Below, piece after piece: positions 45,300 through 56,200 of a DNA stretch of 64,000 nucleotides; within the stretch, counting starts at the first letter, position 1, and each line of letters opens with the position of its first letter. The DNA is taken from the NCBI RefSeq assembly GCF_051106095.1, contig NC_135787.1, positions 172,693,001-172,757,000 on the forward strand. Direction: 5' to 3'. A program made the position numbers and the translations under genes. The stretch is from Pogona vitticeps. Taxonomy: Eukaryota; Chordata; Lepidosauria; Squamata; Agamidae. Under the pieces are notes generated by a model that was not told where the DNA came from, did no database searches, and saw nothing but the letters and a program-made list of their open reading frames with translations.

Positions 45300-45662
45300 C
45301 TAGAGTTCAATGGCAGTGCACACGTTACACACAAAATCCAAGTCTCTGTCCCAGACATCACCAGCTAGAAGAAGACTTCTGCCTCTCCCTAGCTGCACTA
45401 GACACTGGCCACTATTTAGTTTGAAAATTACAGGCAAGAAGAGCTCCAGCTGAGGAAGGTGCAGTGGCAATCTGACAAGGTGCTGGTTGTGTGTAAACAG
45501 ATTGTTCTCGGTGGTAGCTTCCTCAGTTGGAACTCCATTTTCATAAATACTGGCCACAGAACTAGGTAGGTGAACCACTGTTCTGACTGGGTAGAAGGCA
45601 ACAACAAAAAAGGAGTAATGTTCAGTCATCCACTGGAAGTAAATACATACAGAGGTGAGCAT
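45300..45662 (-). CDS. Unidentified 120-codon ORF, possibly a terminal exon
   Basis: Open minus-strand frame of 120 codons ending in TAG. It is unusually long for this AT-rich intergenic stretch and shows a balanced, protein-like composition (WMTEHYSFFVVAFYPVRTVV, ENNLFTHNQHLVRLPLHLPQ, LLLAGDVWDRDLDFVCN). A good splice acceptor (polypyrimidine run ending ATTTACTTCCAG) lies at codon 10/11, so it may be a last exon beginning with WMTEHYSFF rather than a single-exon gene starting at the ATG. It lies about 2.1 kb downstream of the TBXAS1 stop on the same strand, so it is not part of known TBXAS1. I do not recognise the family. A processed pseudogene or chance ORF remain possible. Confidence 0.3.
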   Translation of the reverse strand: MLTSVCIYFQWMTEHYSFFVVAFYPVRTVVHLPSSVASIYENGVPTEEATTENNLFTHNQHLVRLPLHLPQLELFLPVIFKLNSGQCLVQLGRGRSLLLAGDVWDRDLDFVCNVCTAIEL

Positions 45663-45917
45663 GTTACGCCTTGCCCCTTCAAGTCATCCCTGTCCTCAAA
45701 CACAGTGACAACATGAAGATCTCCTATGCATGCTCTCTTTCCATGCAATTAAAGCCCATGGTATTTCAGAGGTCCCAAGCACATGTCCTCTGTGCACAGA
45801 TGAGGTCGTCCTCTTCAGACGGCAAGTTTGCATATTGAAAGTGGAAGCAGAAAGAGTGGAGATAGCATGCTGCCATTCTCATGCATTTCTTTGAACTGGA
45901 TCACTGACCATTGTCAC

Positions 45918-45992
45918 CAGCCTGAACACACACTGATCTCATGTGGCAGTTCAGCAGGATCAGGTTTGGTTATCACTTGGATGGGAAACGGA
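45918..45992 (+). repeat. 5S rRNA-like fragment (SINE3 head or pseudogene)
   Basis: cctgaacacacactgatctc...gcagttcagcaggatcaggt, ttggttatcacttggatggg matches the middle of 5S rRNA (internal promoter region, ...GGTTAGTACTTGGATGGGAGACC). Too degraded for a working gene. It is most likely the head of a 5S-derived SINE. Confidence 0.65.
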
Positions 45993-46138
45993 GCTGCAGC
46001 TACCAATGTTGGCACCCTAAGCGAGAAGCAACACCTTAGAGATGGGCAGAATCACCACCACTACCCCAAGAAAAAGGGGAAGGAGACTATGAATTTGTCC
46101 CAAAACACCCCAGAAAGTTTATGCTTTCAAAGTATATA

Positions 46139-46489
46139 CAGTGGGGTCTCGACTTATGAACTTAATCCGTATTGGAAGGCAGTTCTCAGGTCGAAAAGTT
46201 CTTAAGTCGAATCTGCATTTCCCATAGGAATGCATTCAAAACCATTTAATCCGTATCTGCTCTTTTCGTCCATAGAAACTAATGGGAAGCTGCTATTCCG
46301 CCTTCTGCCACTAGAGGGGGATATTTTTTTTCCTTTTAACCTAAGATGACTTAGCTTTAAAAAAAGGGGGGGAAAAAGAGTTCATAACTCGAATCTAAGT
46401 TCGTAAGTGGAGTCCATATATTTCTATGAGAGCGGTTCGTAAGTCGAAACGTTCGCATGTCGAGCCGTTCGTAAGTCAAGACCCCACTG
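46139..46489. mobile_element. Tigger-like MITE (intergenic)
   Basis: CAGTGGGGTCTCGACTTATG ... GTAAGTCAAGACCCCACTG with TA on both sides (46137, 46490). Confidence 0.9.
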
Positions 46490-46599
46490 TAGAGCCAAGA
46501 TTTTTTACTCAATATAACAGCATTTCCCAAAGTTCCTACGAATTTCTAAATGAGTCTTGAAATGCATTCTAAATCCTGGTCGAGTTTACAACCAGCTAT

Positions 46600-46950
46600 G
46601 CTCACAAATAGAGACAATTTGGAGGTTCATCCCTACCCCTGCTTCCCCGGCCAATGCCCTACTTACTAGCCAAAGTACACTTCTCTCCTCCTCCTGTTCA
46701 GCCTGTCCTTGGCAGGAACACAGGCTTGTCTGCCCCATTTCCTTGTCAGAGTGGGCAATCAGCCCAAGGATGAAGGGCAAGAAAGCCCATGCTCCTGCCA
46801 GGGACTGAACAGCTGAGGAGGAGGAGGAAAGGAGCGCATGGCGGCTGGTGAATGTGGGAATCCAGCTGGGGAGGTGGAGGAAGGGAATTCACAACATCTG
46901 TGGTGCCACGTTTATGAACTGGCATGAACCTCCAAACTCATTTCTGTTCA
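46600..46950. mobile_element. Foldback DNA element, copy 1
   Basis: tttggaggttcatccctacc near the left is mirrored by ...ggcatgaacctccaaa on the right. The interior is also partly palindromic (ccttggcaggaacac against ctcctgccagggac; ctcctcctcctg against aggaggaggagg). It resembles the element at 60430-60850. Confidence 0.6.
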
Positions 46951-47443
46951 TAAGTACCATCTTAAATGAGGTCACTTGTCTTAATTCCCTAACTCCTCTT
47001 TCTACAGTGATAGCTGCAGAAGCAACACAAAGCAAACATTTCTGTCTTCTCAGTGATATGGAGATACAGAAAACTGATAAAATAGGATTTTTTGTGTGGA
47101 CAAACACTGTGTCATACAGCAGAGATGTAGAAGAGGGTAGGACCGGATGTGCAAACTTGAATAAAAGCACTTCTTAATCTCCCTCTGGAGGAAAAGGCAC
47201 CTTAACTTTGATATGATTTGAAGAAGAAAGAATAAGGATGTTGGTTTGCTCCATGGGCAAGCTAATCCTATTCTCCCCACAACACCCACACTGGGACTGC
47301 CCCTTCTGTTGCTGTATTTTGCACTGTAGCACTAGAACAAGAAAGAGCATTTCCAAGTTAAGATGGACATGCGCCTGGTTTTAAAGAACTGTGTATCTTG
47401 TATTCTCGCTGTGTATCTTCTTTTAATCTAAAAGAGTACCGTT

Positions 47444-47449
47444 TTTATT
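47444..47449 (-). terminator. Possible TBXAS1 polyadenylation signal
   Basis: AATAAA on the minus strand, about 330 bases after the TBXAS1 stop codon. Position plausible; use unproven. Confidence 0.35.
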
Positions 47450-47777
47450 TATCGCTACTATGCTGCCAGTTTGGGATGGCAGCACCTACCGAAAGAGGCA
47501 GGGGACACATATAGGCCTCCTTGTTGCCCATCCCTAGCTTAGATATAAATGCCATTGATTTAATGTAAACTCTCCCCCAAAATGCAGGTACTAGAAAAGC
47601 TGTGCTTTTGCTGGTAAATAGTATGATGAAATGCTCTATCAAGACCACAACATTAATCAAGGAGTGCAGGTAGAGAGGAAAAGAAAGCTTGTTCCAGCAT
47701 ATATTTGCAGCTCAGTAGTAATGCAGAAGACCGTAGGCTATGGTCTTTTTGGAAGGCACAGAGAGGGGCAGGTTGCT

Positions 47778-47852
47778 CTATCGAGAAACAATCTTAATGT
47801 AGACTCCATTTATTGGTCCAAGGGTACCTTGACATTTCAGCTGTAAAGGAAT
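47778..47852 (-). CDS. TBXAS1: TBXAS1 last coding exon
   Basis: Acceptor CTTTCTCCAG. Reads [20 protein letters not shown], then IVSR and TAG, aligning without gaps to the human end ([24 protein letters not shown] in form). A second AG eight codon-bases downstream would drop four conserved residues, so the upstream acceptor was preferred. Confidence 0.92.
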   Translation of the reverse strand: MPLQLKCQGTLGPINGVYIKIVSR

Positions 47853-50800
47853 CTGGAGAAAGAAATAAGAATACACAGAAAGATAAATAATTAACCTCTC
47901 AAGAGTCCTGTGTAGCACCTAATAGCTAGAGGAATACAAACTCTCCATCTCTCCCTTCTGGGTTTAATGTTTGTATGAGCTTTGAGGGGACTAGAACAGT
48001 GATTATGAAACTCTTGAGAATAAGGAAACGATTTTTGAACCACTAATTTTGGGGATATGGGGATGCTGGGGACATACCTAATCCTTTTGGGGGAGCATAT
48101 TACTCACCCCTGTCATACTGGAAGATCGCTAATGGTGGAAAGACTGGCTCACAACCAATCTTCCTTTGCCACTTGGAGCCATAGGGCATATGTTGGGTGT
48201 AATCTGCCTCCACTCTCAATTAGTTTAGGGAAAAGCATAGGTTGGTAGGCTTGACCATCATCCTCCATTAAGGGTAGATAAGAGACATTCCCTAGATGAT
48301 GTTCCCCATTCCTAGAATGTATAGTAAATCCATAGCAAATGTTCAGAACTTGCCTCCTAACTATTTTACAGTACAAAAGCATTCCATGAAAGTGGAATGT
48401 ATGAACATTCATGATTCCGTGTAGTCTAGAGCTGTGCTGAGAACATATTAAACAGATCCCCTTTCTGAAAAACTATTTACCAACTGTTCTTTTTTTTAAT
48501 GCTAGCTCTCCAAACGGAAATGTGTCTTCAGGGAAGCAGCGCAGGTACAAACCTGGGTCTTGGGGCAGGCCTGGAACTTGAACTTCTGCAGAATTCGTAG
48601 AAATGTTATCTTTATCTCCATCAATGCCAGCCTTGCCCCAATGCAGCTGCGAGGGCCAGCCCCAAAGGGGAGATAAGAGAAGGGATGGCGCTCTTGCTTG
48701 GCTTGAGCTGTAAACCTGGGAGGTAAGAAGATTTAAAAAGCAGCATGAGCGGTGGCCATCTTTTTTGAAAGAAATGGATGGGTCAGTGACAAACGAGTAT
48801 CTTTATAGTTCATAAGATTCTGGAGATAACATGGCGCGTACCCAGAAGCAAACAGCACACAGTATAACCACTCCTGTCAGTTTTCAACCAAAACAGTGAC
48901 AAATAATAGAACATCTAGGATCAGGAAAGACACTAACACATAATAAATGTGTTAGAAAGAGAGGGGAGGGGGAGAGAGAGAGAGACTGGAGGAAGACTAG
49001 TCTACAAATGTAATAAAGGGTTCTCCCAAAGATCTTATGAACTTGCCAGGCTTACAAGAGAAAATACAGTAATTGTGTTGCTATAATATTTAGATCTGTT
49101 GCTATAATATTTAGATTTAGTTCTCGGTCAGAACACAGCATCATTAAAAATGTAGCATGAAAAATGCATTAAGAGACATACAGTGAGGCAGGGAACCAAT
49201 GCTGACAATGGACAAGGATTATGGGAGCTGTTGTACCAAGTATCTTAAGGACAAAAAAAGTGCTCTGCTTAATGACAACAGATTCCCAATTCACGTATAT
49301 AATTAAAAAACAAACCAACCAACCTTCAAGTTAAAATCTAGGTCCGCCAAGTGAACTATTACTGTATTACAATGTCATGAATCAACCTCCATCCTACCTT
49401 TCTTTCACTTCACCATTAGCATTTGATCTCAATTAACTTGAGCAAAGGAAAAGCAGCAGCCCACATACCTCTCAGGTAGAAACTTCTCAGGTTCTGGCCA
49501 GATCTTTGGATTGTAATGGAGGTGTCCAACAGCAATTTCTATTACAGCACCAGAAGGTATGTGTTGTTTCAATACCAGGCAGTCTTTAGCTGCTTCCCGG
49601 GTGAATCTAGGAGAACAAAGGTTGCTTACTTGAGAAATGCAAAGGTAAAAGTGCAAGGAAAAAGGCCACCTTCAGATGTCTTCTCCCTTACAATTCTTGA
49701 ACAGCAACTCTGTACATCACCATTGTTGTTGCTGTTGTTGTTGTTGTTGCTGTTGTTGTTATGCCACGTTTCAACCAACTAGGGACCCAAAGCGGCTCAG
49801 AACATTAACATTCACGCAATTAAAAACACAATAAGTTAAATATTAAAAGACAAACAATATCTGGATTAAAATAAAATTAAAAGATGAAAAGATGAAAACT
49901 TGAAAAAGATTAAAATCACCTGCAAAAATTATCTGCTACATTGGCTACATTGCCAATACTTAAAAGACTGCATCCCCTTTCAAGCCCCATTGAAAGTACT
50001 GGGGCTGAGGCAAAAATTCTCAGTCAAGAAGAAAGTTTGCTTTGTAACATGGTATGTGTAATAAGGATTGATCAAATGAGGGGGGGGGGAGGTCGAGCTC
50101 ATCTGATTAACTTTCAGAGGGCAAAGGGACAACACAGGATGTGGGTCTCTAATTCACCCACAGTATCGCAGCTCTTTCTGGCAGCTGGTGGTTGCATTCT
50201 TTTCTACCTCTTGAACATTATTGGTGTGAGAAACCTCTAGACGCCTACTCCTGGATCCTGGAAGGGCTACTTCTGCACCCTGACCAGCCTAAGCTATTTT
50301 TCTTTATAAGAGGTCTTTTTACCTTTTTTACTTCATGACCTCTAATGCCTTCTCATATTTAAATTTCAAACGACTTTTGAGGCAAGTGTGGCCCTCGGCT
50401 ACTCTTTTCTACCATGTGTGTGTGCTGACACCACCCTCAACCCCCTCCGCTAAGATGGAGGTTGCTGTTCAACCTGTGAATACGGCCTGTGTTCCCTTTT
50501 ACACTGCTGTTCAAGCACTGCCATAGGCAAAGCCTGACTATCTCTAAAAATAATAAACAGGGTTTTAAAACTGAAATGAAATTTATTTTTATAAAGCAGA
50601 AGGGAATAAAAAAAGTTCAGTCAACTTATAAAAACTATGTTCAAGCAGTCTAGTTCTTTATCATACAGCCATATGCCTGATTACTTATTTTCTTCATAGT
50701 TTAAACACATGCAGTTCTTTATGTAGACAGATAAATAGATGCTTTTTTTTGACACAGGTTCCATAAGAATACACTGTTTTTCACAAATTCTCCATAAAAC

Positions 50801-52150
50801 CAGACTAATAGCAGACCTCACGCTTTCTCTCTCAAATCTCATTCTGTTATGTACATACACCCTTATACACAAAAGAGCATCTCTCCAGCCAGAAATTAAA
50901 CCAACCAATCAGCCCACAGTTCCATTCAGAAATGTTTGTCCATACCTCTCAACTGTTTTACCATCTCTCCAGGCACACATTCAACCTACAATTGTCTAAC
51001 AAACCCCAGTTACTCCCATACAAGCATCATCTTGGCTCAGCTTTCTTTCCAATCTATAAAACCCTAAACAGTCTGGGACAAGACTATCTGAAAGACCGCC
51101 TTCTCCAATACATTGAGATCCTTAGATAATGCCTTCCTTTGGGTGAAGCTGGCCGTAGTGCCCCTGACTCCCCAAAGATTGTGGCTTTCTCTTGATCAAA
51201 GGTCATGCTTCCCCAGGCATAATTACCTTTAAGTGCCGGGTTAATCTCTCCCTTTTCCCAACATTTTCACATCCACTAATACAACCATGCCTCTTCTCTT
51301 CTTCACTGCTCCTTGCCCTTGCTGTTGCTTTGCTGCCACTTTAAATGGGTATGTGTGTGTGCTTTTTCCCCCATCTCTGTTGATTCATGTTCTTCCTCCT
51401 CTGCTACTAGAGTCTGGACATCCTCAAGACTATTCTGAATTTGGAGGTGGCAGTTCTAAAGAACCCGGCCTCCAAGACTGTTCAGCCAGTCCCATTTACA
51501 CTGCTTTCCCCTCCATCCTTTAATGATGAACTGTAATTATTTCTATGTTTTGTTCTCATTGCATAGTCAATGTATTCTAGCTTTCTGCAATTTATGTATT
51601 TTGTGATTTCTTGGTCTTTATACATTTTCCTTAATATTGTTATTTATTATTAAATTTCTGTCCCACCCTTTTAGAAAAGTCTACTTCTTGATTGGTTACC
51701 CTCTTGATCCAAGAAATTCTTAGCACCCTGCAATAAATCCAATGTTTTTTCCAATTCAAATACTCCTATCTTTTTTACAGTAGCCTGCTTCAATGTAACG
51801 GATTCCATTAATATAGTAGAAACAAGACTACATAGCATTCAACAGTATGCGTTCTGATACACAGATGTTTATCAGGATGTTCTGTTATCATATTCACAAG
51901 CAGTTGATGAACAGATCAGATTTCATCAGCAAACCATCAATAAACTTCAAAAGTTTATCTCTACTAGCACAAAAGGCAGATCCAACCACTGCCATGTTGG
52001 GAAAACATGGCATAAACAAAAATACATTCCCCAAAAAGAGTTATCCATTGTTTTTACTAACCTGAATGCAGGCGGATACATGCGAAGCGTCTCTGCTATC
52101 ACCATATCTAAATAAAGGAGTTCATGTATGTTCTGGTAGTCAGGAGTATC
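47778..52150 (-). CDS. TBXAS1: TBXAS1 (CYP5A1), thromboxane A synthase, last four coding exons
   Basis: Minus strand. Exons 52150-52062, 49606-49469, 48715-48553 and 47852-47778 join in phase to give the C-terminal 154 residues. The enzyme is an ER-bound cytochrome P450 that isomerises prostaglandin H2 to thromboxane A2. P450 signatures in order: [11 protein letters not shown] (K-helix ExxR), [24 protein letters not shown] (heme-Cys loop FxxGxRxCxG), and an end [10 protein letters not shown] identical to human. These identify CYP5A1 rather than CYP3A, as does the PARP12 neighbour. The earlier exons (membrane anchor, I-helix) were not found up to 64000 and should lie beyond it. A possible polyadenylation signal AATAAA lies at 47449-47444. 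Intact where visible. Confidence 0.94.
48553..48715 (-). CDS. TBXAS1: TBXAS1 heme-binding exon
   Basis: Minus-strand acceptor CTCCCAG, donor GTTTGT. Encodes [20 protein letters not shown], then [15 protein letters not shown], with the axial Cys ligand of the heme, and ends ACPKTQ. Phase 2 in, phase 0 out. Confidence 0.94.
49469..49606 (-). CDS. TBXAS1: TBXAS1 exon FTREAA to PER
   Basis: Minus-strand acceptor TTCTCCTAG, donor GTATGT. Encodes [20 protein letters not shown], then [13 protein letters not shown] and [10 protein letters not shown]. Phase 2 in and out. Confidence 0.94.
49720..49930 (-). mobile_element. (GTT)n and LINE 3' tail (TBXAS1 intron)
   Basis: GTTGTTGCTGTTGTT tract, atgccacgtttcaaccaact, gggacccaaagcggctcaga and an AT-rich run. 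Same family as 25040-25172. Confidence 0.55.
50990..51690 (+). mobile_element. L2-like LINE 3' fragment (TBXAS1 intron)
   Basis: ctttccaatctataaaaccc gives [20 protein letters not shown], the conserved L2 ORF2 end. Degraded sequence continues to a tail near 51.65 kb. Confidence 0.65.
52062..52150 (-). CDS. TBXAS1: TBXAS1 exon with ExxR motif
   Basis: Minus-strand acceptor CCCCTAAG, donor GTTAGT. Reads [20 protein letters not shown], then [10 protein letters not shown]; the last part is identical to human TBXAS1. Phase 0 in, phase 2 out. Confidence 0.92.
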
Positions 52151-52661
52151 CTTAGGGGAAAAAAAATCATTTTGGTTAGTTGGATAATTCCCCAGGACAA
52201 ATGATTTAAATCCTGGGTGCCACCTCTAGGAAGGCTTGAGTTGTAGACCCTCGTCCTTGTAATCAGTGATACCACGATACACTGCTTCCTCTGATCACTG
52301 AAGAAAACGTAGAGGATAAAATCTTCATTAAATATATGCTCACTGTGACATAGTTGTGAATATGCTGGATTTAAACCAAACAGAGCTGGGGGTTGAGTCC
52401 TTTCTCACTGGCCTCAGAACTGGGAAAGGCCAATCTTGTTCTAACCCTACTGCCATCTTGGCCTAACCTACAATACCTCACAAGGGTATTATAAAGATAA
52501 AATAGGACTAACCCAACACCACAAAACGTCTTGCTCCCAAACTGATTGTAGGGAAGTCAGAGTCTAAAAGTAATAACTAAACAATGCCTTCCTTAGATCG
52601 CAGGCTTAGTCAAAGGTCAACCTACTCCTTCTAATCTCTTATCCCCCTGCCATTAATTGCT

Positions 52662-52775
52662 CGATAGCTCAGTGGGTTAGGCAGAGGTTGGGAGTTTGAT
52701 TCTCCACGGTGCCTCCTTGACAAGAGCTGGACTCAATGATCCATAAGGTCCCTTTCAGCTCTGCAGCCGTAAGGC
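52662..52775 (+). mobile_element. tRNA-derived SINE (TBXAS1 intron)
   Basis: gatagctcagtgggttaggc (A box) and gggagtttgattctccacgg (B box), then gctggactcaatgatccata and ggtccctttcagctctgcag. A near-complete short SINE, plus orientation. Confidence 0.8.
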
Positions 52776-53149
52776 CTAATCTGTTCCAAAGCATCTGTGG
52801 GACCCTCCCAGAGGGGTGCTGTTGGTGGTGCAAGAGCAAGAAACTGAGGGAAGAAACAGCAAAGAGCATTCCCTCCTCTGGTTTTCTAGATGGGAGTACT
52901 CAGAGGAGAGTTCTGCACAGGGAATGCCCTCCCCCAGTGGTAAAGAAGGTGGATCTAGCTGTTTACTCCTTTCCCTGCAGTTCTGCACCACCCTGCAAAT
53001 GTCTGGTCTAGTCCGATTTTGGAAGCTCAAAAGAGTTTGGCCTAGTGAGTTGGAACTCCAAGAGAATTGCAAAGCAGAACAAAGCTCACTGCTACATACT
53101 TTAGATTTACCCAAAGCGCTTAAAGCACCCTCTGAGATCTCTATATCTA

Positions 53150-53275
53150 GGGTTTGACGCAAGAATCCTGCCTCAACCCTTAGAAAGCTACTGCTGCTAG
53201 GCAGGGATGACAGGAAGGGGCAAGACAGAGTTATGATCTGCCTCAAAACGAGGCAACTTCCTATGTTCCCATTTC
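53150..53275. repeat. Interspersed repeat fragment
   Basis: cctcaaaacgaggcaacttc and ctatgttcccatttcc resemble a repeat common in squamate introns. Family uncertain. Confidence 0.35.
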
Positions 53276-56014
53276 CTCATACTGAACAGTGCATGTGGGT
53301 GGGATAAAATAAGTGCCATTTTGGATTTGCTGCTTTAGGCATTAAAATATCTAGTGCTCCTTTGCCAGAATTCCCATGATATTCTCCTCCTCCTCTATAA
53401 TTAGCAACGAGTGAGGATGGCATATTCCCCCAACCTGAGACCAATCGTGTTTTTCTAGCCTTACACAGTGATTTAGACCTGCCCACTTTTTTCCCATTGG
53501 GAAAGGCCTGAAGGCATAATAAGCCTAATTTCCTTCTATCAAGGTCTGTTTTAAAGAAATTACATGCAGTGACAGCATAATTTGCAGCTCAGTCTTGCCA
53601 GCTGAGGGCAGCAGAGCTTCAGGCAAAAAGCCTGGGAAATAAAGCAGAGTCCTTTAAATTCAAACAGCGGTCTTAGACATTCATGTAGAATAAAGTGCTA
53701 CAAGATAATTTGTACTCGGATAATCCAAACATTTTTTAAACAGTCTGAGATAATTGTGGCTTAAATCCCGAGAAATTGTCCATCCTTGCTTCACTTGAAC
53801 TTTTGGCTTCCTGGGGTATCTCATCATCTCCCTTCCCCAACAATATTTATCAACAAATGCACAATAATCACCTGATTCAGGGAGAGAAGAAAGAAACTGC
53901 AAAGAAGATGCCCTGACTTATGTGGCTGTCTCCCTCTTCTTTTTCTTCTGAAAATAGGAATGGCTAATTGTAAACAAATTCTGGTTGTTAAATTGCCATC
54001 CATGTTAAAGGTGATGAAGTCACTGGCAGATGAAGATTCTCAGGAATTTAAGAGTTCTTTCTTCCATCCCAAGGCTCACACAGCTCACATGTAATAATAC
54101 TAATTACATGTGAGTCAGATGAGCAGCAGGAACAAGCAAAAACTCTTTAATTATCGAAAATATCCCATGCTGGTATCATCATCATTCTTACATTGCCCTA
54201 ATTTATAGAAGAGAATTTGGGCCAGGGATAAAAAGGTTGCAGACCGTTTCTGAGCATGGTTTGCTTCATATGTAAAAAAAGGAAGCTATGGCAAGAGGAG
54301 GCTTATGCAATTAATATCAATGCTGCAGGAGAATGGATAATTCTCTGTCTTCTATCACTGCTTCTTTTAATTGCTTTAAGATATGTTTTCCCCTAAGGAG
54401 CTCAGACTCATGTACACAATTTTCCACCCATCCATATTATCCTCAGAACAATCCCACACAGATAAGAAATGGATAACCTGTCAAAAGACATGAAAGTACT
54501 TTAGTGATGGAGAGACATGGTTCAGGCAAACTTCCGTTTTTGAGTGAGTAGGCTTGAATGGAATCCCAAGCTTAAGTTTTAAAGACCTATCAGGAAAGTA
54601 ACAAACCAAGCTAGTTTGCAAATTAAGAAAGGTGAGAGACATCCTGCTGTGACATTCTTACTGTGACACGCACAATAAGCCCTTAGAGACACAGTCGCTA
54701 TAATGTCTGTTTATCCCTTGAGAGATTGTCACTGGTTACCAGTAAACTTAATGGTATAGTCAAATATGGGGCTCTGCTGATATCCCTTATCCTAGCCGAA
54801 CACTTTAACTATTGGATCACAAAGTTGCAAAGTGATACCAAGAATGTGTCCATTCCAGACATCCCTTGAAATGCAAGCCCAATTAATTCAACAGCCTCCT
54901 CCAATAAATACTGAACAAATGGCTTAAATATTTACTTTATATGTATAGCCTGGCAAAGTAAGGCTGAATATTTTGGATCACTTTCTTAATCCCACTGTCC
55001 TTCTGAAAATGCATTTCAATGTTTTTCAGCCCCAGTCAGCAAAAAAAATGCCATCAACATTTCTGGATCACGCAGATCAAAGTCTACCAAGAGATCAAAG
55101 AATGAAGCCGGATGTCTGACCTTTGCCAACTTCTAGGCGCAGATAATCTACCAACAAAACTAGATCCAGCTCTATTTCATACACAGGCCAACAGAGGTCA
55201 AGGAAACTTGATAATGTTGGGCAATATTAGAAGCACTTCACCGCAAGCTTTTGCAGTATCCTTATTGATAAATGCAAGGGTTACAGGCAGGCCAGCACTC
55301 TGAGCAGGATTTGCAAATATATATATTTCCAAGCATAAAACCTGGGTGATAAAACCCAGGTTTTATCCTTAGAAACCCTGTGGGGAGACAGTAATAGTAG
55401 ATTACTATGTGAATCTGTAGTAGTAGATTCACAGTGTCCATCCACAGGCCAGACGAGGCTTCATCGTGCATACCAGTCCTATTTAAAGACTGGAGGTCCA
55501 AAAATCCTGGCTGATGCAGATGATGATCATGGCCGAGTTAAGTGGATTTAGTGTAGAAATTTGATTATGTGACTGACTAAGAACATGTCAGAAAGAAAGC
55601 ACCTGGTAATACAGTCCTCTGGAGACTGTACGGCGTTACAGAACACAGGTGACTAATCATATGTTTTATTTCTCTCCAATGACTAAAGCTTCTCTACTTG
55701 CAGGAAAAGAAGCACAGACGGGAGAGGAATTCCAGCCTAGCTTTCTCCCTCCCATGCTACTTGGCTTTATGGAAAGGGCTTCTGTTACTAGTGTTCAGGA
55801 TTTTTTTTTTGTAAGAGGCATTCAAACATGTGCCCTTCCACCTCTATTTTGACTCATTAGCCCCAAGAGAACTGGACTGCGCGGAGTGTGGAGTGGGGAG
55901 ACCATCAGCCCTAAACTCAAGATAAAATGGTAAAGAATCCAAAAATAATCTTTTGTGTGTTTTGGATTGCCGGTCCCAAAATTTCATGTAGGTGTTAAAT
56001 AACATAAAGGGTCA

Positions 56015-56200
56015 AGAGGATATTGTGGTCGATAGCATCAAAAGTCACTAAGATGTCCAGCAAAACCAACAGGGGCACAGATCCCCTATTCAGTTCCCGA
56101 CGTAGGTCATCTACCAAGGTGACCAAAGCCATCTCTGTCCCATAACCAGACCTGAAGCCAGAGTGAAATGGATCTAGATAATCTGTCTCAGATAATCTTA
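56015..56200 (-). mobile_element. L2-like LINE reverse-transcriptase fragment
   Basis: tattgtggtcgatagcatca, gacctgaagccagagtgaaa: on the minus strand this matches the SGFRP...GTEMALV...LLDISAAFDTVDH region of the L2 at 31253-33700, degraded. Confidence 0.7.

Noticed and set aside
47778-52150. A CYP3A-type P450
   Set aside because: The [17 protein letters not shown] and C-terminal [10 protein letters not shown] stretches fit TBXAS1, and synteny agrees.
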